Assembly: GCA_002393945.1 (NCBI GenBank)
Contig: DGSO01000011.1
Coordinates: forward strand, 1-64,000
Length of the DNA stretch: 64,000 nucleotides
From: Bacteroidales bacterium UBA4360
GTDB taxonomy: Bacteria > Bacteroidota > Bacteroidia > Bacteroidales > UBA932
Direction of reading: 5' to 3'
The position numbers and the translations under genes were made by a program. Positions 7,379-13,940 of the stretch are shown here, piece by piece (within the stretch, counting starts at the first letter, position 1; every line of letters begins with the position of its first letter). The notes beneath the pieces are model-generated. The model saw only the letters and a list, made by a program, of their open reading frames with translations, was not told the DNA's origin and ran no database searches.

Positions 7379-8128
7379 TTAAAGGTTTAGTATGAGTTCT
7401 ACGGGGCAGTGGTCGGAGCCGAAGATTTCGCCCAGGATGTCCGTGGAGACGATGCTGTCTTTCAGATCTTCGGAAACCAGGAAGTAGTCGATGCGCCAGC
7501 CGGCGTTTCTTGCGCGTGCGTTCATGCGGTAGCTCCACCAGGAATACTTGGCCTCGCCGGGGTGCTGGAAGCGCCATGTATCCACCATGCCGGAGGCAAG
7601 GAGTTCCGTCATCTTGGCGCGCTCCTCATCCGTGAAACCGGCGTTCATGTGGTTTGTGGAAGGGTTTTTAAGGTCGATCTCCTCATGTGCCACGTTGAGG
7701 TCTCCGCAGAATACCACGGGCTTCGGGAGGGACTTCACATATGCACGGAAGTCGTCTTCCCAGCTCATGCGGTACTCGAGACGGCGCAGGCCGTCCTGTG
7801 AGTTGGGCACGTATGCGCACACCAGAAAGAACTTCTCATACTCCAGGGTGATGAGGCGGCCTTCGTGGTCGTGCTCGTCAACGCCCATGCCGTAGCGGAC
7901 GCTCAGCGGGGTATGCTTGGTATAGACGGCGGTGCCGGAGTAGCCCTTTTTTTCGGCATAGTTCCAGTAGGACTGCCAGCCGGGGAATTCGAGGTCTATC
8001 TGGCCTTCCTGGAGCTTGGTTTCCTGGAGGCAGAAGAAGTCGGCATCGAGCTCTGCGAAGACGTCTGCGAAGCCCTTGCCGGCTAAGGCGCGGAGGCCGT
8101 TTACGTTCCAGCTGATGAATTTCATCAT
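7379..8128 (-). CDS. xth: Exodeoxyribonuclease III / AP endonuclease
   Basis: The 249-residue protein is an endonuclease/exonuclease/phosphatase-fold enzyme that cuts DNA at abasic sites and trims 3' ends during base-excision repair. The signature elements are present in order: KFISWNVNGLRA at the N-terminus, DFFCLQETKLQ with the metal-binding Glu, GYSGTAVYTK, the catalytic GDLNVAHEEIDL, WWSYRMNARARNAGWRIDY and the terminal SDHCPVEL with the catalytic Asp-His pair. Two adjacent ATGs (8128, 8125) are possible starts. It sits between cysS upstream and the membrane protein downstream on the same strand. The 27-bp gap to cysS carries half of a palindromic repeat. Confidence 0.95.
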   Translation of the reverse strand: MMKFISWNVNGLRALAGKGFADVFAELDADFFCLQETKLQEGQIDLEFPGWQSYWNYAEKKGYSGTAVYTKHTPLSVRYGMGVDEHDHEGRLITLEYEKFFLVCAYVPNSQDGLRRLEYRMSWEDDFRAYVKSLPKPVVFCGDLNVAHEEIDLKNPSTNHMNAGFTDEERAKMTELLASGMVDTWRFQHPGEAKYSWWSYRMNARARNAGWRIDYFLVSEDLKDSIVSTDILGEIFGSDHCPVELILNL

Positions 8129-8130
8129 AG

Positions 8131-8154
8131 ATTCTTCACTTCGTTCAGAATGAC
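8131..8154. repeat. Half copy of the palindromic repeat found inside cysS and the SpoU methyltransferase
   Basis: GATTCTTCACTTCGTTCAGA followed by ATGA fits the right arm of the dispersed palindrome (ATTTCTCC...TTCGCTC...GAAATGACA) in degenerate form. It fills nearly all of the cysS-exonuclease gap. Confidence 0.6.
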
Positions 8155-8155
8155 A

Positions 8156-9661
8156 TTACTGGAGTGTCCATGTTGCTCCGTCCTTGGTGTCTTTCACGGT
8201 GATGCCGGCTGCGGCAAGGCGGTCGCGGATGCGGTCGCTTTCGGCCCAGTTCTTTTCCTCGCGGGCTTTTTTGCGGCTTTCGAGGACAATTTCCATTGCG
8301 CCGTCAAGGGCTTTTTCCCACTTCTCGCTGCCGCCTTCTTCGTCGATTGAAAGGCCCATGACGGTGCCGAGGATATCGTCGAAGAGCTGCTTCATGGCTG
8401 CCTTGTCGGCAGGGGTGAGGGCGCCGGAATTGATGAGCTTCACGGCATCGAAAAGATGCGCGATTGCAATGGGGGTGTTGAGGTCGTCGCAGAGTGCGTC
8501 CTCAATCTTCTCCCTGATTGCTTCCACTACCGGAGATTTCTCGACTGCGCTCGAAATGACAGGCGACGCGCCCGGCATTTTGTCATTTCGACTGAGCGAA
8601 GCGAATGGAGAAATCTCTTTCCACGCCTGCATAAGCCTCTGGAGGCCCTTTTCGGCAGCCTGGAGGGCTTCGTTGGAGAAGTCGAGGGTGCCGCGGTAGT
8701 GAGCCTGGAGGATGAAGAATCGGACCGTCATGGGAGCATACGCCTGGGTGAGCTTGGGATGGTTGCCGGTGAAAAGCTGCTCAAGGGTGATGAAGTTCCC
8801 AAGGGACTTGCCCATCTTCTGGCCGTTGATGGTGATCATGTTGTTGTGAACCCAGTAATGTACGCCCTGGGTGCCGCGGGATGCCACATTCTGGGCTATT
8901 TCGCATTCGTGGTGGGGGAACATGAGGTCCATGCCGCCGCCGTGGATGTCGAACTCTTCCCCAAGGTATTTCTCTCCCATCACGGAGCACTCGAGGTGCC
9001 AGCCGGGGAAGCCGTCTCCCCAGGGGGAAGGCCAGCGCATGATGTGCTGGGGTTCGGCCTTTTTCCAGATTGCAAAATCGTAGGGGGCGCGCTTGTCACC
9101 CTGGCCGTCAAGGCTGCGGGTGCCTTCCAGCGTGGCCTCGAGGGTGCGGCCGGAAAGGACGCCGTAGTTGTGGTCACGGTTGTATTTCTGCACGTCGAAG
9201 TAGACGCTGCCGTTGGATTCGTATGCGTATCCGGCGGCGAGAATCTTCTTCACGGTCTCAATCTGCTCGATGATATGGCCGCTGGCGCGGGGCTCTATGG
9301 AGGGAGACTGGCAGCCCAGAAGGCGCATGGCCTCGTGATAGCGCTCAGTGTAGTACTGGACTACCTCCATCGGCTCCAGCTGCTCCAGACGGGCTTTCTT
9401 TGCTATCTTGTCTTCGCCTTCGTCGGCATCGTTCTCAAGATGGCCTACGTCTGTGATGTTACGCACATAGCGCACCTTGTATCCCAGGTACTTGAGAAGG
9501 CGGAAGAGAACGTCGTAGGTGACGCCGGGACGGGCATGGCCAAGATGGGCGTCTCCGTACACGGTGGGGCCGCAGACATACATGCCCACGCGGCCTTCGT
9601 GTATGGGTTTGAACAGCTCCTTGTTACGGGAAAGGGTATTTGTCAGAAACAGAGGTTTCAT
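8156..9661 (-). CDS. cysS: Cysteinyl-tRNA synthetase with an in-frame repeat-encoded insertion
   Basis: A class I synthetase that charges tRNA-Cys in the cytoplasm; 501 residues from the ATG at 9661. Seven more codons upstream are open but not family-like. The protein shows CGPTVYGDAHLGHARP (HIGH motif and first zinc Cys, residues 30-45), GWHLECSVMG (about 220-229), PHHECEIAQ (about 249-257; zinc ligands) and KMGKS, a KMSKS variant, at about 282-286. Residues 349-377 (EISPFASLSRND..., then VISSAVEKSP) are foreign. They are exactly the 29 codons of the palindromic repeat at 8531-8617, inserted in the linker before the C-terminal helical domain (VVEAIREK). The frame is kept and all catalytic motifs are intact, so the enzyme is probably functional. 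Confidence 0.97.
   Translation of the reverse strand: MKPLFLTNTLSRNKELFKPIHEGRVGMYVCGPTVYGDAHLGHARPGVTYDVLFRLLKYLGYKVRYVRNITDVGHLENDADEGEDKIAKKARLEQLEPMEVVQYYTERYHEAMRLLGCQSPSIEPRASGHIIEQIETVKKILAAGYAYESNGSVYFDVQKYNRDHNYGVLSGRTLEATLEGTRSLDGQGDKRAPYDFAIWKKAEPQHIMRWPSPWGDGFPGWHLECSVMGEKYLGEEFDIHGGGMDLMFPHHECEIAQNVASRGTQGVHYWVHNNMITINGQKMGKSLGNFITLEQLFTGNHPKLTQAYAPMTVRFFILQAHYRGTLDFSNEALQAAEKGLQRLMQAWKEISPFASLSRNDKMPGASPVISSAVEKSPVVEAIREKIEDALCDDLNTPIAIAHLFDAVKLINSGALTPADKAAMKQLFDDILGTVMGLSIDEEGGSEKWEKALDGAMEIVLESRKKAREEKNWAESDRIRDRLAAAGITVKDTKDGATWTLQ
8531..8617. repeat. Dispersed palindromic repeat inserted in frame within cysS
   Basis: The 87-bp imperfect palindrome has a left arm GAGATTTCTCGACTGCGCTC plus GAAATGACA. 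Its right arm is the inverse with extra TTCGCTTCGCTCAGT-type sequence. It encodes residues 349-377 of CysS. A second full copy is at 11653-11731, inside another gene. Confidence 0.85.
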
Positions 9662-9679
9662 AAATGAATAATTTGAATA

Positions 9680-9687
9680 CAAATATA
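9680..9687 (-). promoter_or_regulatory. -7 box of cysS
   Basis: The minus strand reads TATATTTG, an exact consensus, with its end 18 bases before the cysS ATG at 9661. Confidence 0.5.
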
Positions 9688-9714
9688 ACCATTTTCCGTC
9701 AACTCACTCATACT

Positions 9715-9815
9715 ACGGACGGGATTTGGCCCGATTTTCCGGCGGTGCAGGCTTATTCTGCCCGTACGGACGGATTATGGCGCGATTTTCCGGCGGCGCG
9801 GGCTTTTTCGTGTCC
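9715..9815. repeat. Two diverged tandem copies of a ~51-bp GC-rich unit between cysS and lysS
   Basis: The unit starting ACGGACGG and containing GGCCCGATTTTCCGGCGG occurs at 9715-9765. It recurs, diverged (GGCGCGATTTTCCGGCGGCG), at 9766-9815. The intergenic region 9662-9869 holds these and the two divergent promoters, with no convincing gene. Confidence 0.55.
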
Positions 9816-9842
9816 GGGCCCGGACATATGGGGAAAAATGAT

Positions 9843-9850
9843 TATCTTTG
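9843..9850 (+). promoter_or_regulatory. -7 box of lysS
   Basis: TATCTTTG is an exact match and ends 19 bases before the lysS ATG. Confidence 0.6.
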
Positions 9851-9869
9851 CAATTCTAACAGTTGAGAT

Positions 9870-11384
9870 ATGGCATATAATGAATTGAATGAGCAGGAGC
9901 TCGGAAGGCGTGAGTCGCTGCAGAAACTTCGTGAACTTGGAATAAATCCCTATCCGGCACCGATGTACCCGGTCAATACCACCACCGTGGCTATCGCAGA
10001 GGGCTATAAGCCAGAGGAAGGCAATTTCCAGGACGTGTGCATCGCCGGACGTATCATGAGCCGCCGCATAATGGGCGCAGCCTCCTTCATGGAGCTGCAG
10101 GACAGCGCCGGCCGCATCCAGGTGTATGTGAAGCGCGACGAGATTTGCCCCGGTGAGGACAAGACCATGTACAACACCGTGTTCAAGAAGCTTCTGGACA
10201 TCGGCGATTTCATCGGCATAAAGGGCTTTGCCTTCTTTACGCAGACGGGCCAGCTTTCAGTTCATGCGAAGGAGCTTACGGTGCTTTCGAAGTCCCTGAG
10301 GGTGCTTCCTATCGTGAAGACCGATGCCGACGGCACCGTCCACGACAGCTTTGCCGACCCTGAACTCCGCTACCGTCAGCGCTATGTAGACCTTGTGGTG
10401 AATCCGGAGGTGAAGGATACTTTCGTAAAGCGTACGCTCATCATCAACACCATGAGGGAGTGCTTCAACGCAGAGGGCTGCCTTGAGGTGGAAACCCCTA
10501 TCCTTCAGGCTATTCCCGGCGGAGCTACGGCACGTCCGTTCATCACCCACCACAACGCACTGGACGTGGATATGTACATGAGAATCGCCAATGAGCTCTA
10601 TCTGAAGAGGCTCATCGTGGGCGGTTTCAGCGGCGTCTACGAGTTCGCAAAGAACTTCCGCAACGAGGGCATGGACAAGACCCACAATCCGGAATTCACC
10701 TGCGTTGAGATGTATATAGCATACAAGGATTACATCTGGATGATGGATTTCACGGAGAAGATGTTGAAGAAGGTTGCAGAGGCCACCGGCGGCGTGAAAA
10801 AGGTCATCGGCGGGAATGAAATCTCCTTCGAGGCGCCTTTCCGCAGGCTTCCCATCCTGGATGCCATCAAGGAGTATGCAGGCGTTGACGTGAAGGGCAT
10901 GGACGAGGCCCAGCTGCGTGACACCTGCAAGAAGCTGAATGTAGAGGTGAGTCCGGAAATGGGCGTAGGAAAGCTCATCGACGCCATCTTCGGCCAGTAC
11001 TGCGAAGAAAAGCTCATCCAGCCTACCTTCATCATCGACTACCCCGTGGAGATGTCCCCGCTCACAAAGCGCTGCCGCTACGACGACACCCTCACCGAAC
11101 GTTTCGAACTCTTCGTAAACGGCAAGGAGCTCGCGAATGCCTATTCCGAGCTTAACGACCCCATCGACCAGCTGGAACGCTTCGAAGAGCAGGCCGCCCT
11201 CAAGTCCAAGGGTGACGACGAGGCCATGTACATCGACTACGACTTCGTACGCGCCCTCGAATACGGCATGCCTCCCACCTCCGGCATCGGTATCGGCATC
11301 GACCGCCTTACCATGTTCATGACTGGGCAGGAAAGCATCCAGGACGTTTTGTTCTTCCCGATGATGCGCCCTGAGAAGTTCTGA
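9870..11384 (+). CDS. lysS: Lysyl-tRNA synthetase (class II)
   Basis: The 504-residue protein charges tRNA-Lys. It has an N-terminal OB-fold anticodon-binding domain (about residues 55-150, with VCIAGRIMSRRIMG and FMELQDSAGRIQVYV). The class II core follows: RYRQRYVDLV, ETPILQAIPGGATARPF, motif 2 FRNEGMDKTHNPEFTCVE and motif 3 GIGIGIDRLTMFMTG near the C-terminus. The length is standard. The ATG at 9870 is 19 bases after a good -7 box. It is followed by a cluster of short hairpins and then the SpoU methyltransferase. Confidence 0.98.
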   Translation: MAYNELNEQELGRRESLQKLRELGINPYPAPMYPVNTTTVAIAEGYKPEEGNFQDVCIAGRIMSRRIMGAASFMELQDSAGRIQVYVKRDEICPGEDKTMYNTVFKKLLDIGDFIGIKGFAFFTQTGQLSVHAKELTVLSKSLRVLPIVKTDADGTVHDSFADPELRYRQRYVDLVVNPEVKDTFVKRTLIINTMRECFNAEGCLEVETPILQAIPGGATARPFITHHNALDVDMYMRIANELYLKRLIVGGFSGVYEFAKNFRNEGMDKTHNPEFTCVEMYIAYKDYIWMMDFTEKMLKKVAEATGGVKKVIGGNEISFEAPFRRLPILDAIKEYAGVDVKGMDEAQLRDTCKKLNVEVSPEMGVGKLIDAIFGQYCEEKLIQPTFIIDYPVEMSPLTKRCRYDDTLTERFELFVNGKELANAYSELNDPIDQLERFEEQAALKSKGDDEAMYIDYDFVRALEYGMPPTSGIGIGIDRLTMFMTGQESIQDVLFFPMMRPEKF

Positions 11385-11402
11385 CGAACTTCAGTCAGTT
11401 TG

Positions 11403-11457
11403 AGGGGGCTCTGCCCCCTATTATCCCCCGCGGCTTCGCCGGGCGCCTGCAGGCGCC
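11403..11457. repeat. Cluster of three short GC-rich hairpins after lysS
   Basis: Three consecutive small palindromes are present: AGGGGGCTCTGCCCCCT at 11402-11419, CGGCTTCGCCG near 11430-11440, and GGCGCCTGCAGGCGCC near 11441-11457. They could slow or end lysS transcription, but there is no T tract, and they look like REP-type sequence. Confidence 0.55.
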
Positions 11458-11478
11458 TTAATCCCTTCGAAGAAACGT

Positions 11479-12300
11479 ATGGAGAAAGAGATAATAACAT
11501 CGGCACAGAATCCGAAGATAAAGAACCTGCTGCTTCTGCAGGAGAAATCCCGCGCAAGGAAGGAGCAGGGGCTTTTTGTGGTCGAAGGCCGCCGCGAACT
11601 GGAACACTGCATCGAGGCGGGTTTCCGGGTTCGGACGGTGTTTGTGTGTGAAGAGATTTCTCCACTCCGCTTCGCTCCGGTCGAAATGACAGGAAGCGAT
11701 ACTGTCATTCCGAGCGCAGTCGAGGAATCTCGTGTTATAAGGGTGCCGGAGGCGCTTTACCGTAAAATAGCGTACAGGGAAGGGACGGAGGGGATAATAG
11801 CGGAGGTGGAGATGAAGAGCAGGGGGCTTGAGGACCTCAAGTTGCCGGAGAATCCGCTGGTGGTGGTGCTGGAGGCGGTGGAAAAGCCGGGAAACCTCGG
11901 CGCAGTGCTGAGGACCGCCGACGCCGCCGGCGTGGATGCCGTCATAGTGGCCGATCCCCTCACGGACCTCTACAATCCCAATCTGATAAGGGCTTCAATC
12001 GGCGCAATTTTTACGGTCCCGACCGTGGCGGCCCCGTCTGCCGATGTGATTTCATGGCTCAAGGCCAAGGGAATCCGGATACTTACGGCGCAGTTGCAGG
12101 ATTCGTCCCTGTATTACGACGTGGACATGAAATGCGGCACCGCCATAGTGATGGGCACCGAATCCACCGGCCTTACCCAGTCCTGGCGCAATGCTGCCGA
12201 CGCCCACATCCGTATACCCATGCTGGGGCGTCTTGACAGCCTAAACGTATCGGTAAGCGCGAGCATACTGATTTATGAAGCGGTGAGGCAGAGGGCCTGA
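11479..12300 (+). CDS. TrmH/SpoU-family 2'-O-ribose RNA methyltransferase with in-frame repeat insertion
   Basis: The 273-residue protein is a SAM-dependent SPOUT methyltransferase, probably acting on 23S rRNA (RlmB/TsnR type). The N-terminal substrate-binding domain has ITSAQNPKIKNLLLL and GLFVVEGRRELEHC. The C-terminal SPOUT domain has the three family motifs: EKPGNLGAVLRTADAAG (about residues 133-150), MGTESTGL (about 224-231) and IPMLGRLDSLNVSVSASI (about 245-262). Residues 59-84 (EISPLRFAPVEMTG..., then VIPSAVEES) are not family sequence. They come from the palindromic repeat at 11653-11731, inserted in frame between the two domains' conserved blocks. The exact target nucleotide cannot be told from the sequence. 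Confidence 0.92.
   Translation: MEKEIITSAQNPKIKNLLLLQEKSRARKEQGLFVVEGRRELEHCIEAGFRVRTVFVCEEISPLRFAPVEMTGSDTVIPSAVEESRVIRVPEALYRKIAYREGTEGIIAEVEMKSRGLEDLKLPENPLVVVLEAVEKPGNLGAVLRTADAAGVDAVIVADPLTDLYNPNLIRASIGAIFTVPTVAAPSADVISWLKAKGIRILTAQLQDSSLYYDVDMKCGTAIVMGTESTGLTQSWRNAADAHIRIPMLGRLDSLNVSVSASILIYEAVRQRA
11653..11731. repeat. Second full copy of the palindromic repeat, inside the SpoU methyltransferase gene
   Basis: The copy starts GAGATTTCTCCACTCCGCTT and ends with the inverse arm CGCAGTCGAGGAATCTC. It is read in the same frame as in cysS: both peptides begin Glu-Ile-Ser-Pro and end Ile-x-Ser-Ala-Val-Glu-x-Ser. Confidence 0.85.
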
Positions 12301-12303
12301 AAG

Positions 12304-13872
12304 TTATTCGATAGCCTGCACTTCCTGTTCGAAAAGCTCACGGTTTCCGCGGGCTTTGTTTTTTATCTTCGCCCTGTAATTGTACACGGTATTTGCCGAA
12401 TAGTGCAGCAGGGAGGCTATCCTTGAGGATTCCGTGACGCCAAGCTTGATAAGGGCGAATACCCTGAGTTCCGGCGTCAGGATGTCATCTCCCTTGGGCG
12501 TTATGGTTTCCCCGTCCTGAAGCAGCGCATTGAACTTTTCCACGAAGTCCGGGTACAGGTTGATGAAGGTGCGGTCGAACATCCGGTTGAACTGGAGGAT
12601 GTCGTCCTCGATGGGGGGAAGGGCCTCTATCTCCTCGATGAGATAGTTGTCGTTCCCGCGGCGAAGATACTTGAGGACGTGATTCTTGTACTGGCGTGAG
12701 GTGGATATGTTCTCCGAGAGGTTCTGAAGGAACAGGCCTATGTACTCCTGCCGTATCTTATTCGATTCCTGCAGCTCGGCGTTGAGTTCCTTGAGCTGAC
12801 GGTTGGCGTCGGTGAGTTCGTGATTGCTCCGGAAAAGGTACCATATCATTGCGGCAAGCGCCAGAAGAAGGAGTACCGCTATGCTTATGAGAAGGATGAG
12901 CATCCTTGTGGTATGGCCGCTCTTGGCGGCATAGGCCTTTTCTATCTGCGGAAAGAACTGGGCTATCTGCCAGGGACGCAGCTTGCCGTTGAAGCGGATG
13001 GCGTCCGGCATGCCGTGGTCTGCGGCATAATGGAAGGCCCTGTCGATGTCTCCCCGGGCATACAGGAGCCCGGCCAGCTCGTTGAGGGAGGCATAGTCCT
13101 TGGTGGCGCAGATGCAGTCTGCGATGGCGCTTTTGGCCAGCCACTGAATGCGGTCGTTTGCATCTTCCTGATATGTGGAGACGAAGTATGCTGCCCTTGC
13201 ATATTCGCGCGTTCCGGGGCTTGTGACTTCCAGGGCCCTCCGGGCATAGTCTGCCGCCAGGGCCTTGTCCTGGTTGCCGTCGGCCTGGACGCGAAGGAGG
13301 TCCAGCATCTGGTAGCTGCCGTCCTCAAGGCAGGTCTTGAGTCCGTTCCGGAAGTCGCTGCGGCGCTGCCAGTACTGCGAATTGTTCGAAGAATAGTAGG
13401 CCGCTATCTCTCCGTAGAGGTAGTCTCCAACGTCGTAGTACAGCCTCTCGTTACCTTCCGGCACGCCGCTGCTTTCATAGGTGTCGAAGATGTCTTTGGC
13501 TTCGGAATGATACCCTGCCATGGCGTATTCCCTGGCCCGGAGAAGGTCTGTCTCCGTGAGCCGCCTGCGGTCCTGAAGGCCCCGTGCGATTTCCCGGTTC
13601 CTGTCAAGGTAGAAAATGGTGGAATCAAGGCTGTAAGCCTGGAATTCGGCCGCGAGGGACTTGTTTATCTCGTACTCCTGCTCCGGGCTTATGCGTCCGC
13701 TCTTGATATCCCTCAGAACCTGTACCCTTTGGGCGAAATAGCCTTCATAGGTCTGCTTGTTCGCAAGTGTCTGGTCCAGTTCCCTCAGGAGGGCTTCCGT
13801 GCTGCCGGGAGCCGGGCCGCAGGAGAGGACGGCGGCGATTATGCCGATAATGGCTAAGAGTTTCCGTGTCAT
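12304..13872 (-). CDS. DUF6377-type membrane transcriptional regulator
   Basis: The 522-residue protein has an N-terminal export signal with possible lipobox (VLSC, residue 18), helical TPR-like repeats (about 25-310), one transmembrane helix (about 324-347), a coiled coil (HELTDANRQLKELNAELQES) and a C-terminal helix-turn-helix. In the latter, ELRVFALIKLGVTESSRIAS and NTVYNYRAKIKNKARG resemble the LuxR-like part of DUF6377 regulators. In the Bacteroidota these one-protein regulators sit next to carbohydrate loci and are thought to sense a periplasmic ligand. Here it follows the SusC/D operon on the same strand but is separated from it by a strong terminator and has its own -7 box. The ATG at 13872 is only 5 bases past that box, so the mRNA is probably leaderless. 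Confidence 0.88.
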   Translation of the reverse strand: MTRKLLAIIGIIAAVLSCGPAPGSTEALLRELDQTLANKQTYEGYFAQRVQVLRDIKSGRISPEQEYEINKSLAAEFQAYSLDSTIFYLDRNREIARGLQDRRRLTETDLLRAREYAMAGYHSEAKDIFDTYESSGVPEGNERLYYDVGDYLYGEIAAYYSSNNSQYWQRRSDFRNGLKTCLEDGSYQMLDLLRVQADGNQDKALAADYARRALEVTSPGTREYARAAYFVSTYQEDANDRIQWLAKSAIADCICATKDYASLNELAGLLYARGDIDRAFHYAADHGMPDAIRFNGKLRPWQIAQFFPQIEKAYAAKSGHTTRMLILLISIAVLLLLALAAMIWYLFRSNHELTDANRQLKELNAELQESNKIRQEYIGLFLQNLSENISTSRQYKNHVLKYLRRGNDNYLIEEIEALPPIEDDILQFNRMFDRTFINLYPDFVEKFNALLQDGETITPKGDDILTPELRVFALIKLGVTESSRIASLLHYSANTVYNYRAKIKNKARGNRELFEQEVQAIE

Positions 13873-13876
13873 TCTG

Positions 13877-13884
13877 CAAATGTA
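13877..13884 (-). promoter_or_regulatory. -7 box of the DUF6377 regulator
   Basis: The minus strand reads TACATTTG, an exact consensus ending 4 bases before the start codon. It lies within the trailing part of the PUL terminator region. Confidence 0.55.
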
Positions 13885-13885
13885 C

Positions 13886-13919
13886 AAAAAAAACCGGGCC
13901 GCCCATATGGACAGCCCGG
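13886..13919 (-). terminator. Intrinsic terminator of the SusC/D operon
   Basis: On the minus strand, an 11-bp GC-rich stem (13909-13919 with 13894-13904) with an ATAT loop is followed by eight T (13886-13893). It lies 21 bases after the stop of the SusE/F-like gene. Confidence 0.92.
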
Positions 13920-13940
13920 GAATCTGTGAAAAGGTAGAGT

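Noticed and set aside
8456..9667. 403-codon frame opposite cysS
   Set aside because: Mirror frame of a certain aminoacyl-tRNA synthetase gene; low-complexity composition with no recognisable motifs.
9664..9888. Small open frame between cysS and lysS
   Set aside because: Its codons follow the tandem 51-bp repeat (repeated DFPA-type peptide) and it runs through the lysS promoter and start. No support for translation.
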